DNA of 64,000 bases from Heliocidaris erythrogramma (lineage: Eukaryota; Echinodermata; Echinoidea; Camarodonta; Echinometridae). The stretch covers positions 13,768,875-13,832,874 of the forward strand of contig CM046863.1 of the NCBI GenBank assembly GCA_025617745.1, given 5' to 3'. The translations under genes were made by a program, and so were the position numbers. Below are positions 34,293 to 45,889 of this stretch, in pieces; positions within the stretch are counted from its first letter, which is position 1, and each line of letters begins with the position of its first letter. The notes under the pieces were generated by a model that was given only the letters and a program-made list of their open reading frames with translations, searched no databases and was not told the origin of the DNA.

Positions 34293-36217
34293 GTAAATAT
34301 TTCATGCTTGATCACACCATGATTATATTTTTCTTTCTTCAAATTGACAAGGGAGAAATATATGTGTATGATATACAGAAATAAATAAATATTTGATAAC
34401 CAATGTGACTCTGAAATTTATTTCATGGTAAAAAAAAGAACTTGTTGTCTGTCCAGTGGTACCTCATTCATGACATTTCTGTCATTGATGACTGAGCACC
34501 AGGGTTTTTAAGAAGTGTTGTCAAAATCTCCCTTTTCCAAGTTTGGCGTAATGTAACGAAAGTGGGTCAATCCCTATGAATGTGCTACTTTAGTCTAAAA
34601 TCATGTTAAAAGTTGATTTATCCTTTGTGCTTCAATGCTTCATTGTTTTAAGTGATTCAGTGCATCTAAGCTTTCAAATGACCTTGTTTCAATCCATATG
34701 ATAATAGTTTATTTTAGCAGCCTTTTATCTTAACAGCCTTTTAACTTCTTGTCTAGTGATAACTAAAAACTCTCTCCTTATTTGTAAATTGCACCATTTC
34801 ACCTGCATAAGGTGCACACGGTGTTTTTCGCGAACAGCACATGAACTCAAAGGTTTACTGACCTTAAAAACTAAAAAGAAAACAAAATGAGAAGTATATG
34901 TGCATTCAGAATTTCCAAGGTAATTGATGGCATGGGCGTCAATCCGAGTAGAGAATATATTGTTCATGGGGGGGGGGGGGGACGGCTATTGTGTCGTCCC
35001 CCCCCCCCCCCATGATGAATAGAGTGACGTCACGATTACCGCCCATGATTGATGGTAGATTTTCAAAAAAAAAGATAGCTTCCCAACAGAAAGAAAAAAA
35101 AAGATAGCTTCCCAACAGAAAGAGAAAAAAAAGATAGCTTCCCAAATAAATGTTGTCAATTTTGAATGACTCAGTAAAAAGGGGATGCGAATGGAGGCAA
35201 TATTGTGTTATCATGGCAATGAAATATCATAAATTTAGCTTGCAATAAGCCCTTTCTTGAGTTTGAGTTGACTTTAAAAGCTTTTCTATTCAAATGCACA
35301 AAATCAATTGAAAATAAATCAGCAATTGTTTTCCAACTGAAGTAATTCATAATTGGTTTGACCACATTCGCTGCTTCATCCCAAACTTGGTACAAGAGGA
35401 TTTTGACAATAATTTTGCAAAGCCTGCTGCTCGGTTAATTGTGGCAGCAAAGTTATAAATAAGGTATCATTACACGAAATATAAGTTGCTATTTACTATT
35501 AAATAAATCTCAAGCTCAAAGAGATTATAACTTTTTAATTAGAAGCTACCAAATTTGGGTATATTTCTTGATACGCAATCTATATATTTAAAAAGTGCGT
35601 ATGAGTGTGATCGGTTCGCGTCACGGACGGACTTTTCAAAATTTTCCAAGTTAGGAGGCTTGTAAAAAATATGTGAATAGATGCGATGTATTGCTTTATG
35701 ATTTACTGTGGAGTGTATCACTAGGTGTACTGAAATATGATACAATTTGTTTGTCATTGTTACTTTTTTAAATGAGAATCAATAAAATGCTCCATTTCTT
35801 AGAGTGGGAGAAATTTTGTGTTGACTTCTCATTAATCTTTTTTCTCTTATTATCACAACAACATAATTTTGTCTAATACTTTTACTTGCAATACTATTGT
35901 TAGTCAGATAAATTGGCTTCCCTATCAGACATATGGAATTTCAAATCAAGCTTTAGATTTCATAAGAGTTGTGAAAAATGTACCTCACAGATGGAAATTT
36001 TCCTACAAGTGTCATTTTTTGACAACACCCCTACTTTTAAATAGTTTGGTCCAAGAAATCTGGTACCTTAGAACCCTTTGAAGAACCAAATTTATAGTAA
36101 TTTTCGATGTATTTCATGGTAGTGAAAGTGTTTCGATTAGTTTTATGATAAAATATATTTGGGTCACGGACGGACAAAAATGCTCACTGTTATGAATTCG
36201 AGAGTGCTTTACACTAA
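34293..36217. other. Intron, no gene seen
   Basis: At 34965-35014 a palindrome has 20-bp arms made of CAT, 14 G and ACG, mirrored by CGT, 14 C and ATG. At about 35067-35145 there are three copies of AAAAAAGATAGCTTCCCAA. The remainder is AT-rich without supportable coding sequence. Confidence 0.5.
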
Positions 36218-36886
36218 TGGGCCAGTCACAAATCAGTTGCGATGCGTCGGCGATGGGTAAAACCCGGGAAATTTTAACAAAATCTTGAGACAGATCTCAC
36301 GATTTTGCACCCGTCGGAGGCGCTCTCCGGACGCCTGCGGCTTGTCGCAGATTTTTTAGGCATCGCCACACCCGTCGCGGTCCCCAACTTTGAACTTAAA
36401 ATTTTAAGATTGCTCGCAAGATTTTTCACCCCGCGAGTAGTCTCCGGCGCCCTCCGACTGAATCGGAGGCGCCCTGCGACGATTCGTACGCTTTCTGTGA
36501 TCGTCTCCGACGAATCGTACGGTGGAATCGTAGTAAATCGCCGTGTATATAAGGGCGCCTCCGACCGGAACGCTAAAAGTTTGAGACGACCGAGGTCAAG
36601 AAACCCTCCTTTTCCCCCACATATACCCAGGGGGAAAAAAATTTAAAAGAAAAGACGCTCGCAGATATCGTCTCCGATCCCCTCCGATGCAATCGGAGGC
36701 GATCGGAGGCTAATCCCACGATTTTTCGACAAAACCGGGTCAAAATCCTTGACAAAATCTCAGACAATGTGACTGCTCCACTTTTATTAGGATTATTGCT
36801 AGGATTGTTCAAGGATTCTTTATTTTCTACGACGACCCCCGGCCAAAACTAATCCCCGACAGATCGCCGACATTGTGACTGGGCCA
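36218..36886. mobile_element. Harbinger-like MITE, TAA target duplication
   Basis: Terminal inverted repeats are TGGGCCAGTCACAA and, read from the right end, TGGCCCAGTCACAA. TAA sits on both sides (36215-36217 and 36887-36889). A three-base TWA duplication is the signature of PIF/Harbinger. The 669-bp interior is GC-rich with repeated AATCGGAGGC and CGATTCGTACG motifs in both orientations. A 113-codon ORF inside it is just repeat sequence. Confidence 0.8.
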
Positions 36887-36919
36887 TAAGTGAGATAGTA
36901 CATGTAGAATCAATGAAAA

Positions 36920-37101
36920 ACACGATAAGAACTACTTTCGAAAAATAAACTGATGGGCAATTTCAAAGGCTTATTGTACTGCCCATAGAAATCAGGTTCG
37001 GATTATGTAATTATTGTAATGTTCGCACATTTCTAAAGGTGATAGAAGGGGTTATTGAAATTGTCTTGAGTTTATTTTTCGAAAGTAGTTTTTATCGTGT
37101 T
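36920..37101. repeat. Hairpin repeat
   Basis: ACACGATAAGAACTACTTTC with GAAAAATAAAC (36920-36950) is mirrored at 37070-37101. The loop contains ATAGAAATCAGGTTCG and TAATGTTCGCACATTT, which recur in reverse complement at about 57949-58000, so a dispersed repeat is present. Confidence 0.7.
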
Positions 37102-38060
37102 GAAAGCAAAAGTTCGTTATCCTTACCCATTGTATTGTTAAATGCTATTTGAATCGCAAACCCAGGTGGTAATCCAATGAGTAAATGCAAATTAGTTTGC
37201 ATAGCCAGCAGCAGAATGTCCGTGGTTTGGTATGACATCTATGACTACGGACTCAAGGGAAGCATGGAAATTAATACGTGGAGGAGAGAGAAAAAAACCG
37301 AAACTCCGGTCTAAAAGGCAAGAGATTTTTTCGACCTTGATTTGGCTGTGTTCTAAGTTTTTACTAAAAATCTTCATTTTATTGGGAGTTTCTATGAAAT
37401 TCTTCTAACAACGGATTCTCAATAGATTATAAAGCCCAACCGATATTGGATTGGATTTGCGATGATTTATTCTAAGCGGATTCTTCGTGAAGTTTGATGG
37501 CCAGTTCAATAGTCGACGGATTGAGGTGTACTGTATTTACCACGTCCTTGTCTGCTTAAACTTCAAGTTGTCGCTACACATTTTACAAGCTACAAGTCAA
37601 CCTCGCGGAGAGAGTAAGGGAACGTCAGTTAGTCATCTGGGTCGTCGATGACTTCGTGGACTAAAATTGGTGGTCGCCTCTCGGATGAAATCGACAGATA
37701 TAATCATATTCATCACACAACTCGTATACTTTCGTTATTCTGGATTATCCAAAGTGACTTGAACACATCGGGCCCCAACGTCCCTCCATTCATTAAGTAA
37801 GTCACTTACAACCGGCTTAATACTTGTTATAGCTTATTCATAACAAAGCAGTAAACGTTATATTTTTTTTGTAATCCAAATTCAAAGACATTGATAGAGT
37901 ATTTCATTCGTCGTCTGTCTGAAATTATCATTACTTGTGTGAATATTCAACAGATAACTTGTTGTAAAGCAGCCATTTTTTTATTGAAATATCCAAACTA
38001 AGATGTTTCTTTTAGACATAAATCTGACTATTACAGAGTCATCTGTAATCATAACAGCTT
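37102..38060. other. Intron, no gene seen
   Basis: No domain-bearing frame is visible. It could include untranslated parts of the retrotransposon fragment that follows. Confidence 0.35.
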
Positions 38061-38202
38061 GGGGGCTTGTCCATGGGTCGAAGTCGGGACCTCTCGCAGG
38101 GATAATGACGCCTAAACTTTCTAATTCTGAGACATTTGAGAAACTAGATGAGGTGCTAGGATACCTCCCAGATAATGATAGAATTCAAGTTCAAGGCCTA
38201 CT

Positions 38203-38720
38203 TTGAGGAGATCCTGGTGATTGGGATAGAGGCACCCCTTGCCTGTTGTTTGCTACAAGGGATTCGCCAAGTGAGTCTACTGCCTACAGTCCATTTAAAT
38301 ATGTATTCGGACACAAGGTCTGCGGTCCTTTGAAGCTAATCAAAGAGAAATTTCTCGCAGAAGGTGAACCTGAGGAGTCTAATGTGTAAGAGTAGGTGTC
38401 AAAGTTCAAGGGTAGACTTGCAAAGGCGTGTGGCCCTGCAAAGGAACACTTGATAATCTTTCAAAAGGAAATGAAAGCTCGTGCTGATCAGAAAGCCCGA
38501 GTACGGAGCTTTTCACCAGGAGACAAGGTTCTGGTTCTGTTGTCCATTCAAGGTGAACCATTGAAGGCAAAGTTTAGTGGACCTTATGTTGTTACTAAAC
38601 TGTTGAATAGTGTGAATTATGTTGTACGTACACCAGGTAGGCGTAAACATCAACATGCTCAAAAGGTATGACGAGCGTGAAACTGAAACTTCTGTGGGCT
38701 TTGCTACTGTAGTAGAATAG
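38203..38720 (+). pseudogene. Integrase C-terminal region (Gmr1-like fragment)
   Basis: It encodes PGDWDRGTPCLLFATRDSPS with AYSPFKYVFGHKVCGPLKLI, then after a stop KFKGRLAKACGPAKEHLI and SFSPGDKVLVLLSIQGEPLK. It ends with FSGPYVV and YVVRTPGRRK. These are the post-catalytic integrase blocks including a GPY/F module. The D,D-35-E core is not present here, so the fragment is truncated on its left. Confidence 0.8.
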
Positions 38721-38782
38721 TACGTGACTAGTGAGAATCCGAGTGGTTTGTAACCATCAGATCTAGCCTCTGATAACCTCGG

Positions 38783-39190
38783 TCCCATAGCAGAGATAAT
38801 GACACCTAAACTTTCTAATTCTGAGACATTTGAGAAACAAGATAAGGTGCTAGGATACCTCCAAGATAATCATAGACATGATATAACTACTTTGCTGGGA
38901 GAATATCCTAGTATTTGGGCTGATAAGCCGGGGAGGACTACACTAGCAACCCATGATGTTGATGTAGGAAACGTTGCCCCTATCAAGCAACATCCATATC
39001 GGTTAAACCCAAAGAAGAGAAATCAGGTTCAGAAAGAAGTGGAGATGATGCTAGATAATAATATAATTTAACCTAGCAAAAGTTGATGGAGTTCACCCAT
39101 AGCCTTAGTACCTAAGCCCGACGGTAGTCAAAGATTCTGCATCGAAGAAAGAAAGGAACGAAATTACTTTGGTCTGGTCGCTGCCAACGG
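38783..39190 (+). pseudogene. Linker and RT N-terminus (Gmr1-like fragment)
   Basis: After MTPKLSNSETFEKQDKVLGY the frame gives SIWADKPGRTTLATHDVDVG and APIKQHPYRLNPKKRNQVQKE. Past a stop it gives WSSPIALVPKPDGSQRFC, the first RT blocks. The sequence stops at about 39190, before the RT catalytic region, where the foldback repeat begins. Confidence 0.8.
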
Positions 39191-39214
39191 GCATTCGAAA
39201 GCCTGGAAGCTACC

Positions 39215-39665
39215 CTGACTCATTGTTCATAATGGTCATTATTCACGAGGACTGATGTTCATAATACGAGAAGATAATCGTTATTCATAATAGGAGATGA
39301 GGGTCGCTATTCATAATACGAAATGAGGGTCGCTATGAATACAATTCTGAATAACGACCATCATTCATATTCTGAATAGCGACTCTCATTCTGTATTTTG
39401 AGTAGCGACCCTCTTCTCCCATTATGAATAGCGATCCTCATTCCGTATTATGAATAGAGGTCCTTATGAGTAGTGATCCCCAATAAAAATTATGAATAAC
39501 GCCCCTATTTCTTCATGTTTATGATTAACGGCCCCGAATTCGTATATGAATAATGGTCCTTATGACTTTATGAATGGTGACCCCCTTTCCATTTTATGAA
39601 TAGCGCATCTTCAGGTATAGGAACTTACATGTTATGAATAGCGGTCATTGTGACTAGTGGTCCTT
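39215..39665. mobile_element. Foldback element (family D), GAATAGCG repeat
   Basis: It is a run of diverged units such as GAGGGTCGCTATTCATAATA on the left. From about 39345 the reverse complement (GAATAGCGACCCTCTTCTCC) follows. Unit period is about 20-30 bp. The same unit forms the smaller foldback at 57800-57905. Confidence 0.7.
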
Positions 39666-41734
39666 ATTACTAGAGAGGTTGCCCCGATATTATCATTATC
39701 ATTATTATTATTACCATTACAACATTATTTCCTACGTTAGGGGGGATCCTACCAATAGGTTTATTCCGTCGCAATTGAAATTCTACGTTACGGGTAAAGA
39801 AACCGTGCGTTAAGAGGAATGTTAATAGGCTGAGATAAAAGGATTCCCCCTAACTCTGGAAAAAGAGTTATTATTATTACTATTGTTATTATTATCAAAT
39901 TATTATTTTTACCAGCATTATCATTAGCATAGTAGTAGTAGTGGTAGTAGTGGTAGTAGTAGTAGTAATGGTTTATTTGAAAATTCATTGGCAGCCTAGC
40001 TTCCCAAACTGTAGAATAAGTACCACTAAATTGGGGTTCATCTTTATGAAAACAAATTCTCAAAGCGAATTTCACCTGATTTAAGTAGGTATTGGTATAA
40101 TCATTTACCACCAAAAAAAAAAGTTAGGTGGGATAGGGTGGGGGAAAGTGCTCTTTCTAGAGGTGAAAGGTCATTGACCTTTCCTGAAAACATGAATACA
40201 GTATCTCGGTAATATGTAGAAAAAACGGCAAAAACATCAAAACTAAAACAAAAAATAGGCAAAATAAGTTGTATGCCTTTGTGATTTTTTATATGATTTT
40301 TTATATGATTTTTCCAACTGCAGAATAAGCAACAAATTATTTGGCTTGTAACATTTTCAAGGGTTTATTTTTATAATTGTCATTTTTTCCACAAGTAATT
40401 ATGGTTTAAAGGTATGATACAAAACATAATACTATTCAGGGTATAATTGCAAAAGAAGAAAGTATCTGTTGTTGCTTTTTTTTAGGGATGAAACAAAGAT
40501 TTCTAGCCACTTGAATTTTTCTTTACCTCCTCGCTTGATGAGTTAAATGTCAGAACCACCTTAATATCACTTTTATGAATAAGTAGAGTAAGAAGTAAGA
40601 AGAATAAGCATAACACTGAAAATTTATCAAAATTGAATGAAGAAGAAAAAAATTGGTTGTGGCAATGTTTAGATATTTCATTGCCTTCATAAACTGTTAC
40701 ACGTATATGCCTAAACATAGCATGTGGAAGATAACATGTGGAAATAAGTGAGCCAATGATGTCATTCACTCATTTTTCATAGTTTTTTATTATGAAATTC
40801 AAATATTTAACTTTTTGCTCTTATTATAATGATATCTGATCATTTATGGAACACATATGGTCATAAAATAGTATTATAGTGAATACTGTGATAAAAGAAA
40901 TGGTGTATCTATTATTACATCTTGGAAAATATGAAATTTCATGTAATACAATTCATAAGGAAAAATGAGTTTGTGTCTTCATTGAATTTCTTGTTGCATA
41001 AAGCCCATGTAACGCTGTTTTGTGAAACTATTCAAAACTTTGAAAGTAACTGATTATATCTCATACATCAAATTTTGATGATTTTTTCAATGTTATACTT
41101 GTTATGCCTTTGGGCAATTCCAACGAAATCGCTCCCTTGCGTAACGTAATCATCATGGCCTGATATCTAAGTATCAAAAATACCCCTTCAATTCGCCTTT
41201 GGGGTACTTCAGTGTTATGATCATGAATATTAACAAACAACAGATGAATAGAAGGTACATTCTCGCTTCTTAGATATTAGATAACACGCTATTTATTTTA
41301 TTTATTTTATTTTATTTTCATTTATTTATTTATTATTTCTGCATGGTACATAGCATTGCATAGTATGATCAATGACAATAAGTACGAGTAACTCAATAAC
41401 AGAATTAAAAGGCAAATATGATCATAATACAGGTACAATATATGGAAAATGTAGTAACATGCATAGGTATGGCAATATAAGATAAAGCTTGAAGCATTGC
41501 AATACCTTTCCATTTTGTAAATAATACATATAAAAGGAAAATAACTAATGATGACACTAACAATAAAAAATATTTACAAATCAACATAGATTTAAAAAAA
41601 ACCAACAAAAATATATGAATAGAAACAAAAAGAAAGAGAGAGAGAGTTTATTTTACAAGGGAAACAGAAGCAGAAAATAGGAATCAGAAAGGTGAAGGGG
41701 TGCCCTAAAGTTGACAAACAACATATCAATTCAA
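39666..41734. other. Intron, microsatellites and a dispersed repeat, no gene seen
   Basis: There are ATT/TAG-type microsatellites near 39690-39970. The segment 40060-40215 (TTAGGTGGGATAGG, TCATTGACCTTTCCTG, ATATCTCGGTAATATG) recurs at 44705-44858 in the same orientation. No supportable coding sequence is present. Confidence 0.5.
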
Positions 41735-42115
41735 TTCAATTCAATTCAATTCATTTATTTCCATATTCGAATTCAACAATATAAAAAACAATACATTGTA
41801 GGAAAACAACATCACAAAAGATATGAAATACAAAATAAAAACAAGATACAAAGCAATTCTAAAAAGTACAGAAAAAAAAACATATGCAAATTTGAATATG
41901 GAGGGATTGCCATCAAGTTTTCGATGAGTAAGTAATAGTAAATAAAGTACAATACATAGAATATCGATTACATTGTAAACATAAATAAAAGCATCCTTTG
42001 AGTTATGTACATTGGAATTCATGCATCTTTAAAAGGAGAATTTGCTTTACGGCCATTTTAAACGAATGTGGGGTTTGCAAATTACGGATATTTTGCGGAA
42101 GAGAATTTATCTCTG
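41735..42115 (-). mobile_element. LINE 3' fragment with (TTGAA)n tail
   Basis: On the minus strand, the segment near 42115-42010 encodes ISLPQNIRNLQTPHSFKMAV followed by KQILLLKM, the terminal block of a CR1-like LINE ORF. A stop follows, then an AT-rich 3' UTR and a (TTGAA)n tail at about 41730-41755. The 5' side is cut by the Harbinger-like MITE at 42119. Confidence 0.65.
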
Positions 42116-42118
42116 TTA

Positions 42119-42815
42119 TGCTACAGTCACACGGCCATGTTACGGACCTGCGGATGCCTGCGTATATTTGGATAATGAAAATGCGTAATTTTTACCCCCA
42201 AATAACGCAAATTTGAGCAAAAGTTACCTATATTCTGCGGACGATACGGATTAGTTACGGATGTTACGTATGAATTACGGATGTTACGGGTAAAACCTGT
42301 TGATGAGCCCATCCGCTGCCAACCCGCTGACACATGTCACGGACGACTTACGGATGACTTACGGACGATACGTATGAGTTACGTAGTTTATGTATGGATA
42401 ACGTATATTTTGCGGATGCTTACGTATATTTCATCCGCAGCAGAATTTTGAGATTTTCAAAATTCACGCTGCGGATCTGCGTATGTCTGCGGATCCTGCG
42501 GATTAGGTTACGGATGGATACGGACGTTTTACGCAAAAATACGCAAAGATACGGATCAATACGCATGATACGGAACAATACGCAAATTCTACCTAAATTC
42601 TGCGCAAAAGACCTTGCGCGGGAAATTTAAAATAATTTTGAGATTTTCAAAACTTTTTCGCGGAAGACCTCGATTCCTGCGCACTCCCACGGATTTTTAC
42701 GGATGCACTTACGGATGATACGCATGATACGGATTGCTGCGGATTTCTACGGATTTTTACGGATGCACATCCGCAGACATGCGTATCGCGCGTATCTGTC
42801 CGTCTGACCATAGCA
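42119..42815. mobile_element. Harbinger-like MITE, TTA target duplication
   Basis: Ends are TGCTACAGTCACACGG and, from the right, TGCTATGGTCAGACGG (13 of 16 match), with TTA on both sides (42116-42118, 42816-42818). The ends share CAGTCACA with the MITE at 36218. The 697-bp interior is packed with TACGGA, CGTAT and ATCCGCAG motifs in both orientations and two copies of TTTTGAGATTTTCAAAA. Confidence 0.75.
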
Positions 42816-42818
42816 TTA

Positions 42819-43851
42819 CGGACATTACGGAAGGGAGTACTTTCCATGGAATTGCCCCTTTACTCTTCAAAGTTGGTTGCAGGAGGCATTGTTTTTGTTT
42901 TGTATGGTGTAAAGAGACAACATCCATGTCCCAACATATCCATTATTTAATCCATTGAGAGGGATATAGAGTTTACAGTGTACATATCTGCTTTAAAAAA
43001 ATATGACTTCAGTATCATCATTCATGCTTTATTTTCCTATCATGTGTCCTACATGTTACATGCTCTGCATTTGTGTGTATAATCACAATTTATTTCAATG
43101 TTGCAGTGAAAGATGCAACTTGAAACTCAATTTCATGTGTTTTTTAAATATATATATATATTGCCATATACATGTATTTGTTTCCGACTGAGAGCAAGGT
43201 TTATAATTTATGTGATGTCAGAATTTCCAGGAAGTATGTATAGCTACCAAAGGATTGAAGCTAATCTGATGATACAGATTTGGGCAATCATGATTTTGCT
43301 GTTACTCAGTCAGTAGCGGAATTCCAAACATATATTTGGTATTTATTTAATCAATGTGTTTTTGTGTTTCAGCTTGGAGCTTTTATAACCTTCCCCATTT
43401 TTAGAACACTTGTTACCCCCACATTGGAAGGATATTGACTGTACATTAAGAAACAAACACTTGTATTTTGTGCTGGTATCCTTGTTCTGATTTTTATGTT
43501 AAGGAAATGTTTGGATTGGACCAAAGTATAGAACCGAGTTGTGAATGGTGTAATTTATGCTTTGCGACTCAAATTGAGATGATCTAGAATCAGAGTATTA
43601 TTCCATTTTGTACTGAACTTTATCCTTGTCAGAGACTGGAAAAAGTGATGCATGTCATAATGCATACAATGCTTTAAATCAAGGTTTATTTCAATGTTAC
43701 CTGAGAAAAGGACAATGATGGTGTGATTATTTCTATATTATGTCAAGTTCTACATGTTACATGCTCTGCATGTAAGCACAGCTTATTTCAATGTTGCAGA
43801 GAATAGGACGTAGCAACTCAATTCCATGTGAGGTCTGTGAAGTAGTTTTGA
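42819..43851. other. Intron with diverged internal duplication, no gene seen
   Basis: A segment with TACATGTTACATGCTCTGCA and TTATTTCAATGTTGCAG at about 43050-43140 recurs at about 43749-43830. A third partial copy lies near 43685. No coding sequence supported. Confidence 0.5.
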
Positions 43852-44489
43852 TATTCGTTATTCGTTATTCGATATTCGTTATTCGTTATTCGATATTCTT
43901 TTGATATTCACTTGATATTCATTTGATATTCGAAAAAGGCCTAACATCGGATTTTTTTGACGTATGCCTGGCGCCTACGGTCCCCGATCTAATGCCATGA
44001 TGACCTTGACCCCTCAAGGTCACGGTCAAAAATGGAGCCAAAAATGAATACTAGCTTTTTGACGAACTGAAAGTGGCCCCAAATCGAAAAATTTTCGACC
44101 CCTGCCTGGCGCCCACGGTCCCCGATCTAATGCCATGATGACCTTGACCTGACCGATTTTGGGCCACTTTCAGTTCTTCAAAAAGCTAGTATTCATTTTT
44201 GGCGCAATTTTTGACCATGACCTTGATGGGTCAAGGTCAAGGTCATCATGGCAATAGATCGTTGACCGTGGGCGCCAGGCAGGGGTCGAAAAGTTTTCGA
44301 TTTTGGGCCACTTTCAGTTCTTCAAAAAGCTAGTATTCGTTTTTGGTGCCATTTTTGACCATGACCTTGAGGGGTCAAGGTCAAGGTCATCATGGCAATA
44401 GATCGGGGACCGTGGGCGCCAGGCATATGTGGAAAAAAAAATCCGATTTTAGGCATTTTTGAATATTAAATGAATATCGAATAACGACT
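43852..44489. mobile_element. Foldback element (family E) rich in TCAAGGTCA
   Basis: The outer ends are inverted runs of GATATTC/GTTATTCG followed by AAAAATCCGAT-type sequence. Inside are inverted, partly tandem copies of a roughly 140-bp unit with GCCTGGCGCCCACGGTC, CCATGATGACCTTGACC and AAAGCTAGTATTCATTTTTG. There are two copies in one orientation, then two in the other. Nine copies of TCAAGGTCA or its complement lie between 44001 and 44389. No ORF. Confidence 0.7.
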
Positions 44490-45282
44490 AACGACCGACA
44501 CATGGTCAGAGATGAGTAAAAAACAAATTAATCGATAATAGTGCAAAACAAATTTTACTCTTCATTGAGTAAAAGAGAAGCTCAAATATTACAAAACTAT
44601 TACTCAACTAGAAGTACTGAAAATTTTAGTCAATTCCGACCATGTAACCATTTTACTTAATTGTGAGTAAAATTTACCTCATTTTTTCTTGTATGAAAAA
44701 AATATCAATGCGAATTTCACCTCATTTAAGTAGGTATGGGTAGAAACATTTACCACACAAAAGTTAGGTGGGATAGGGGTGGGGAAAGTGTTCTTTCTAG
44801 AGGTAAAAGGTCATTGACCTTTGCTGAAAACATGAATACAATATCTCGGTAATATGGTATGATGATGATCTTGGTTTCATAATGCACATAATAAAAAGGA
44901 CACACAATAAAAGTTGACTCCGATGAGGAATTCGTGACCTCTACAATGAGGTCAAAGGTAACAAAAATTCACTTAAAATCACATATTTACCTTCATATTT
45001 TAACCAATCGGCAGACAGATATAAAGCAGACAATTTAAACTAACTTTACACACATTATGTTGATCAATAGTAAAATACAGGGCAAGGACAACGACTTTTC
45101 TGGACTGTTTGGGGTCAGAGATCATTGACCTCTGCTTAAGATACAATACACTGTATCTGAGTGACAACATAAGTATCTTTCTGCCATGTGCACATAATTG
45201 TACTGTGATAACACAGTAGTATTCATTCTAATGGTTAGAATCAAAGTACTCTATTTATCATTTAAAGAACCTTAGGTTACAG
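44490..45282. other. Intron, no gene seen
   Basis: It contains the second copy (44705-44858) of the dispersed repeat at 40060. Nothing else supportable. Confidence 0.4.
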
Positions 45283-45444
45283 TTAGTTGATTTCTTCTTT
45301 ATCATTAGCCAGTTCTTCCGCATCTTTTCTCTCTCTACCGTTAGAGCAATGTCCACAACACTCTCTAAATGCAGCAACACATATCATGCCAGACTTAATG
45401 CACCAGCATTTCAGTGTGTGACACTGCTTTTCTTCCTGTGACAG
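45283..45444 (-). pseudogene. Cys-rich remnant, CXC/tesmin-like pattern
   Basis: The minus-strand frame between stops encodes about 53 codons with TLKCWCIKSGMICVAAFREC followed by CGHCSNG and a charged, Asp/Glu-rich tail to the stop. The spacing C-x-C...C...C-C-x2-C resembles the Cys-rich CXC modules that occur in some transposon ORFs of marine invertebrates. A basic segment with KGHARLEKARSLKFQKEAAK lies 140 bp upstream on the same strand (45577-45810) and may belong to it. Family and start are unknown. Confidence 0.3.
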
Positions 45445-45787
45445 TTACCGAAAATTATTTTGAGGAGGTTTAGGGAGCTATTTCGCCCAATAGCATCTTT
45501 GGTCTGAGTTCCTTGTTAATGTGAAGCTCCACTCCTATTCCGACAGGGTCAGTTATTGTTGAATTAAGATTCTTCCTTACATCAACCTGCAGATGCATAC
45601 GGAAAGACTGTTGCGTTGTAGTCTGTCGGGGTCGATTCTTCCTTTTGCTGCTTCCTTCTGAAATTTCAGGGAACGTGCCTTTTCGAGGCGAGCATGGCCT
45701 TTACTCCAGCCTGTCTTTTTTCTGAATGAGTTGAAGTGCTGCGTAAGCATGTGTTGATTAATAGTTGTTAGAAATGTGTATTTGTAG

Positions 45788-45889
45788 CAGTGGCGTAGAT
45801 ACGAACACACTTTCTATTGTTAGTGGGGGCGATGATGAATAGATCATTCCCCACTAACAATGGATAATTATGCGTGTCTACGCCCGTGA
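45788..45889. repeat. Hairpin repeat (about 100 bp)
   Basis: TGGCGTAGATACG...TTGTTAGTGGGG is mirrored by CCCCACTAACAA...GTGTCTACGCCC around a loop containing GATGATGAATAGA. It is probably a very small MITE. Confidence 0.65.

Larger units (their letters stand above)
38080..39200 (+). mobile_element. Ty3/gypsy fragment with integrase before RT (Gmr1-like order)
   Basis: The + strand reads integrase C-terminus (38210-38700), then linker (38783-38900), then the start of RT (to about 39190). In ordinary Ty3/gypsy, integrase follows RNase H. Integrase ahead of RT is the order known for Gmr1-like elements of fish, urchins and other deuterostomes. A linker segment (about 38089-38180) is also present to the left as a direct copy of 38783-38876, so a rearranged junction of two copies must be considered. 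Confidence 0.7.

Noticed and set aside
36305-36646. 113-codon Arg-rich ORF
   Set aside because: It lies wholly inside the Harbinger-like MITE and follows its repeated words in both orientations.
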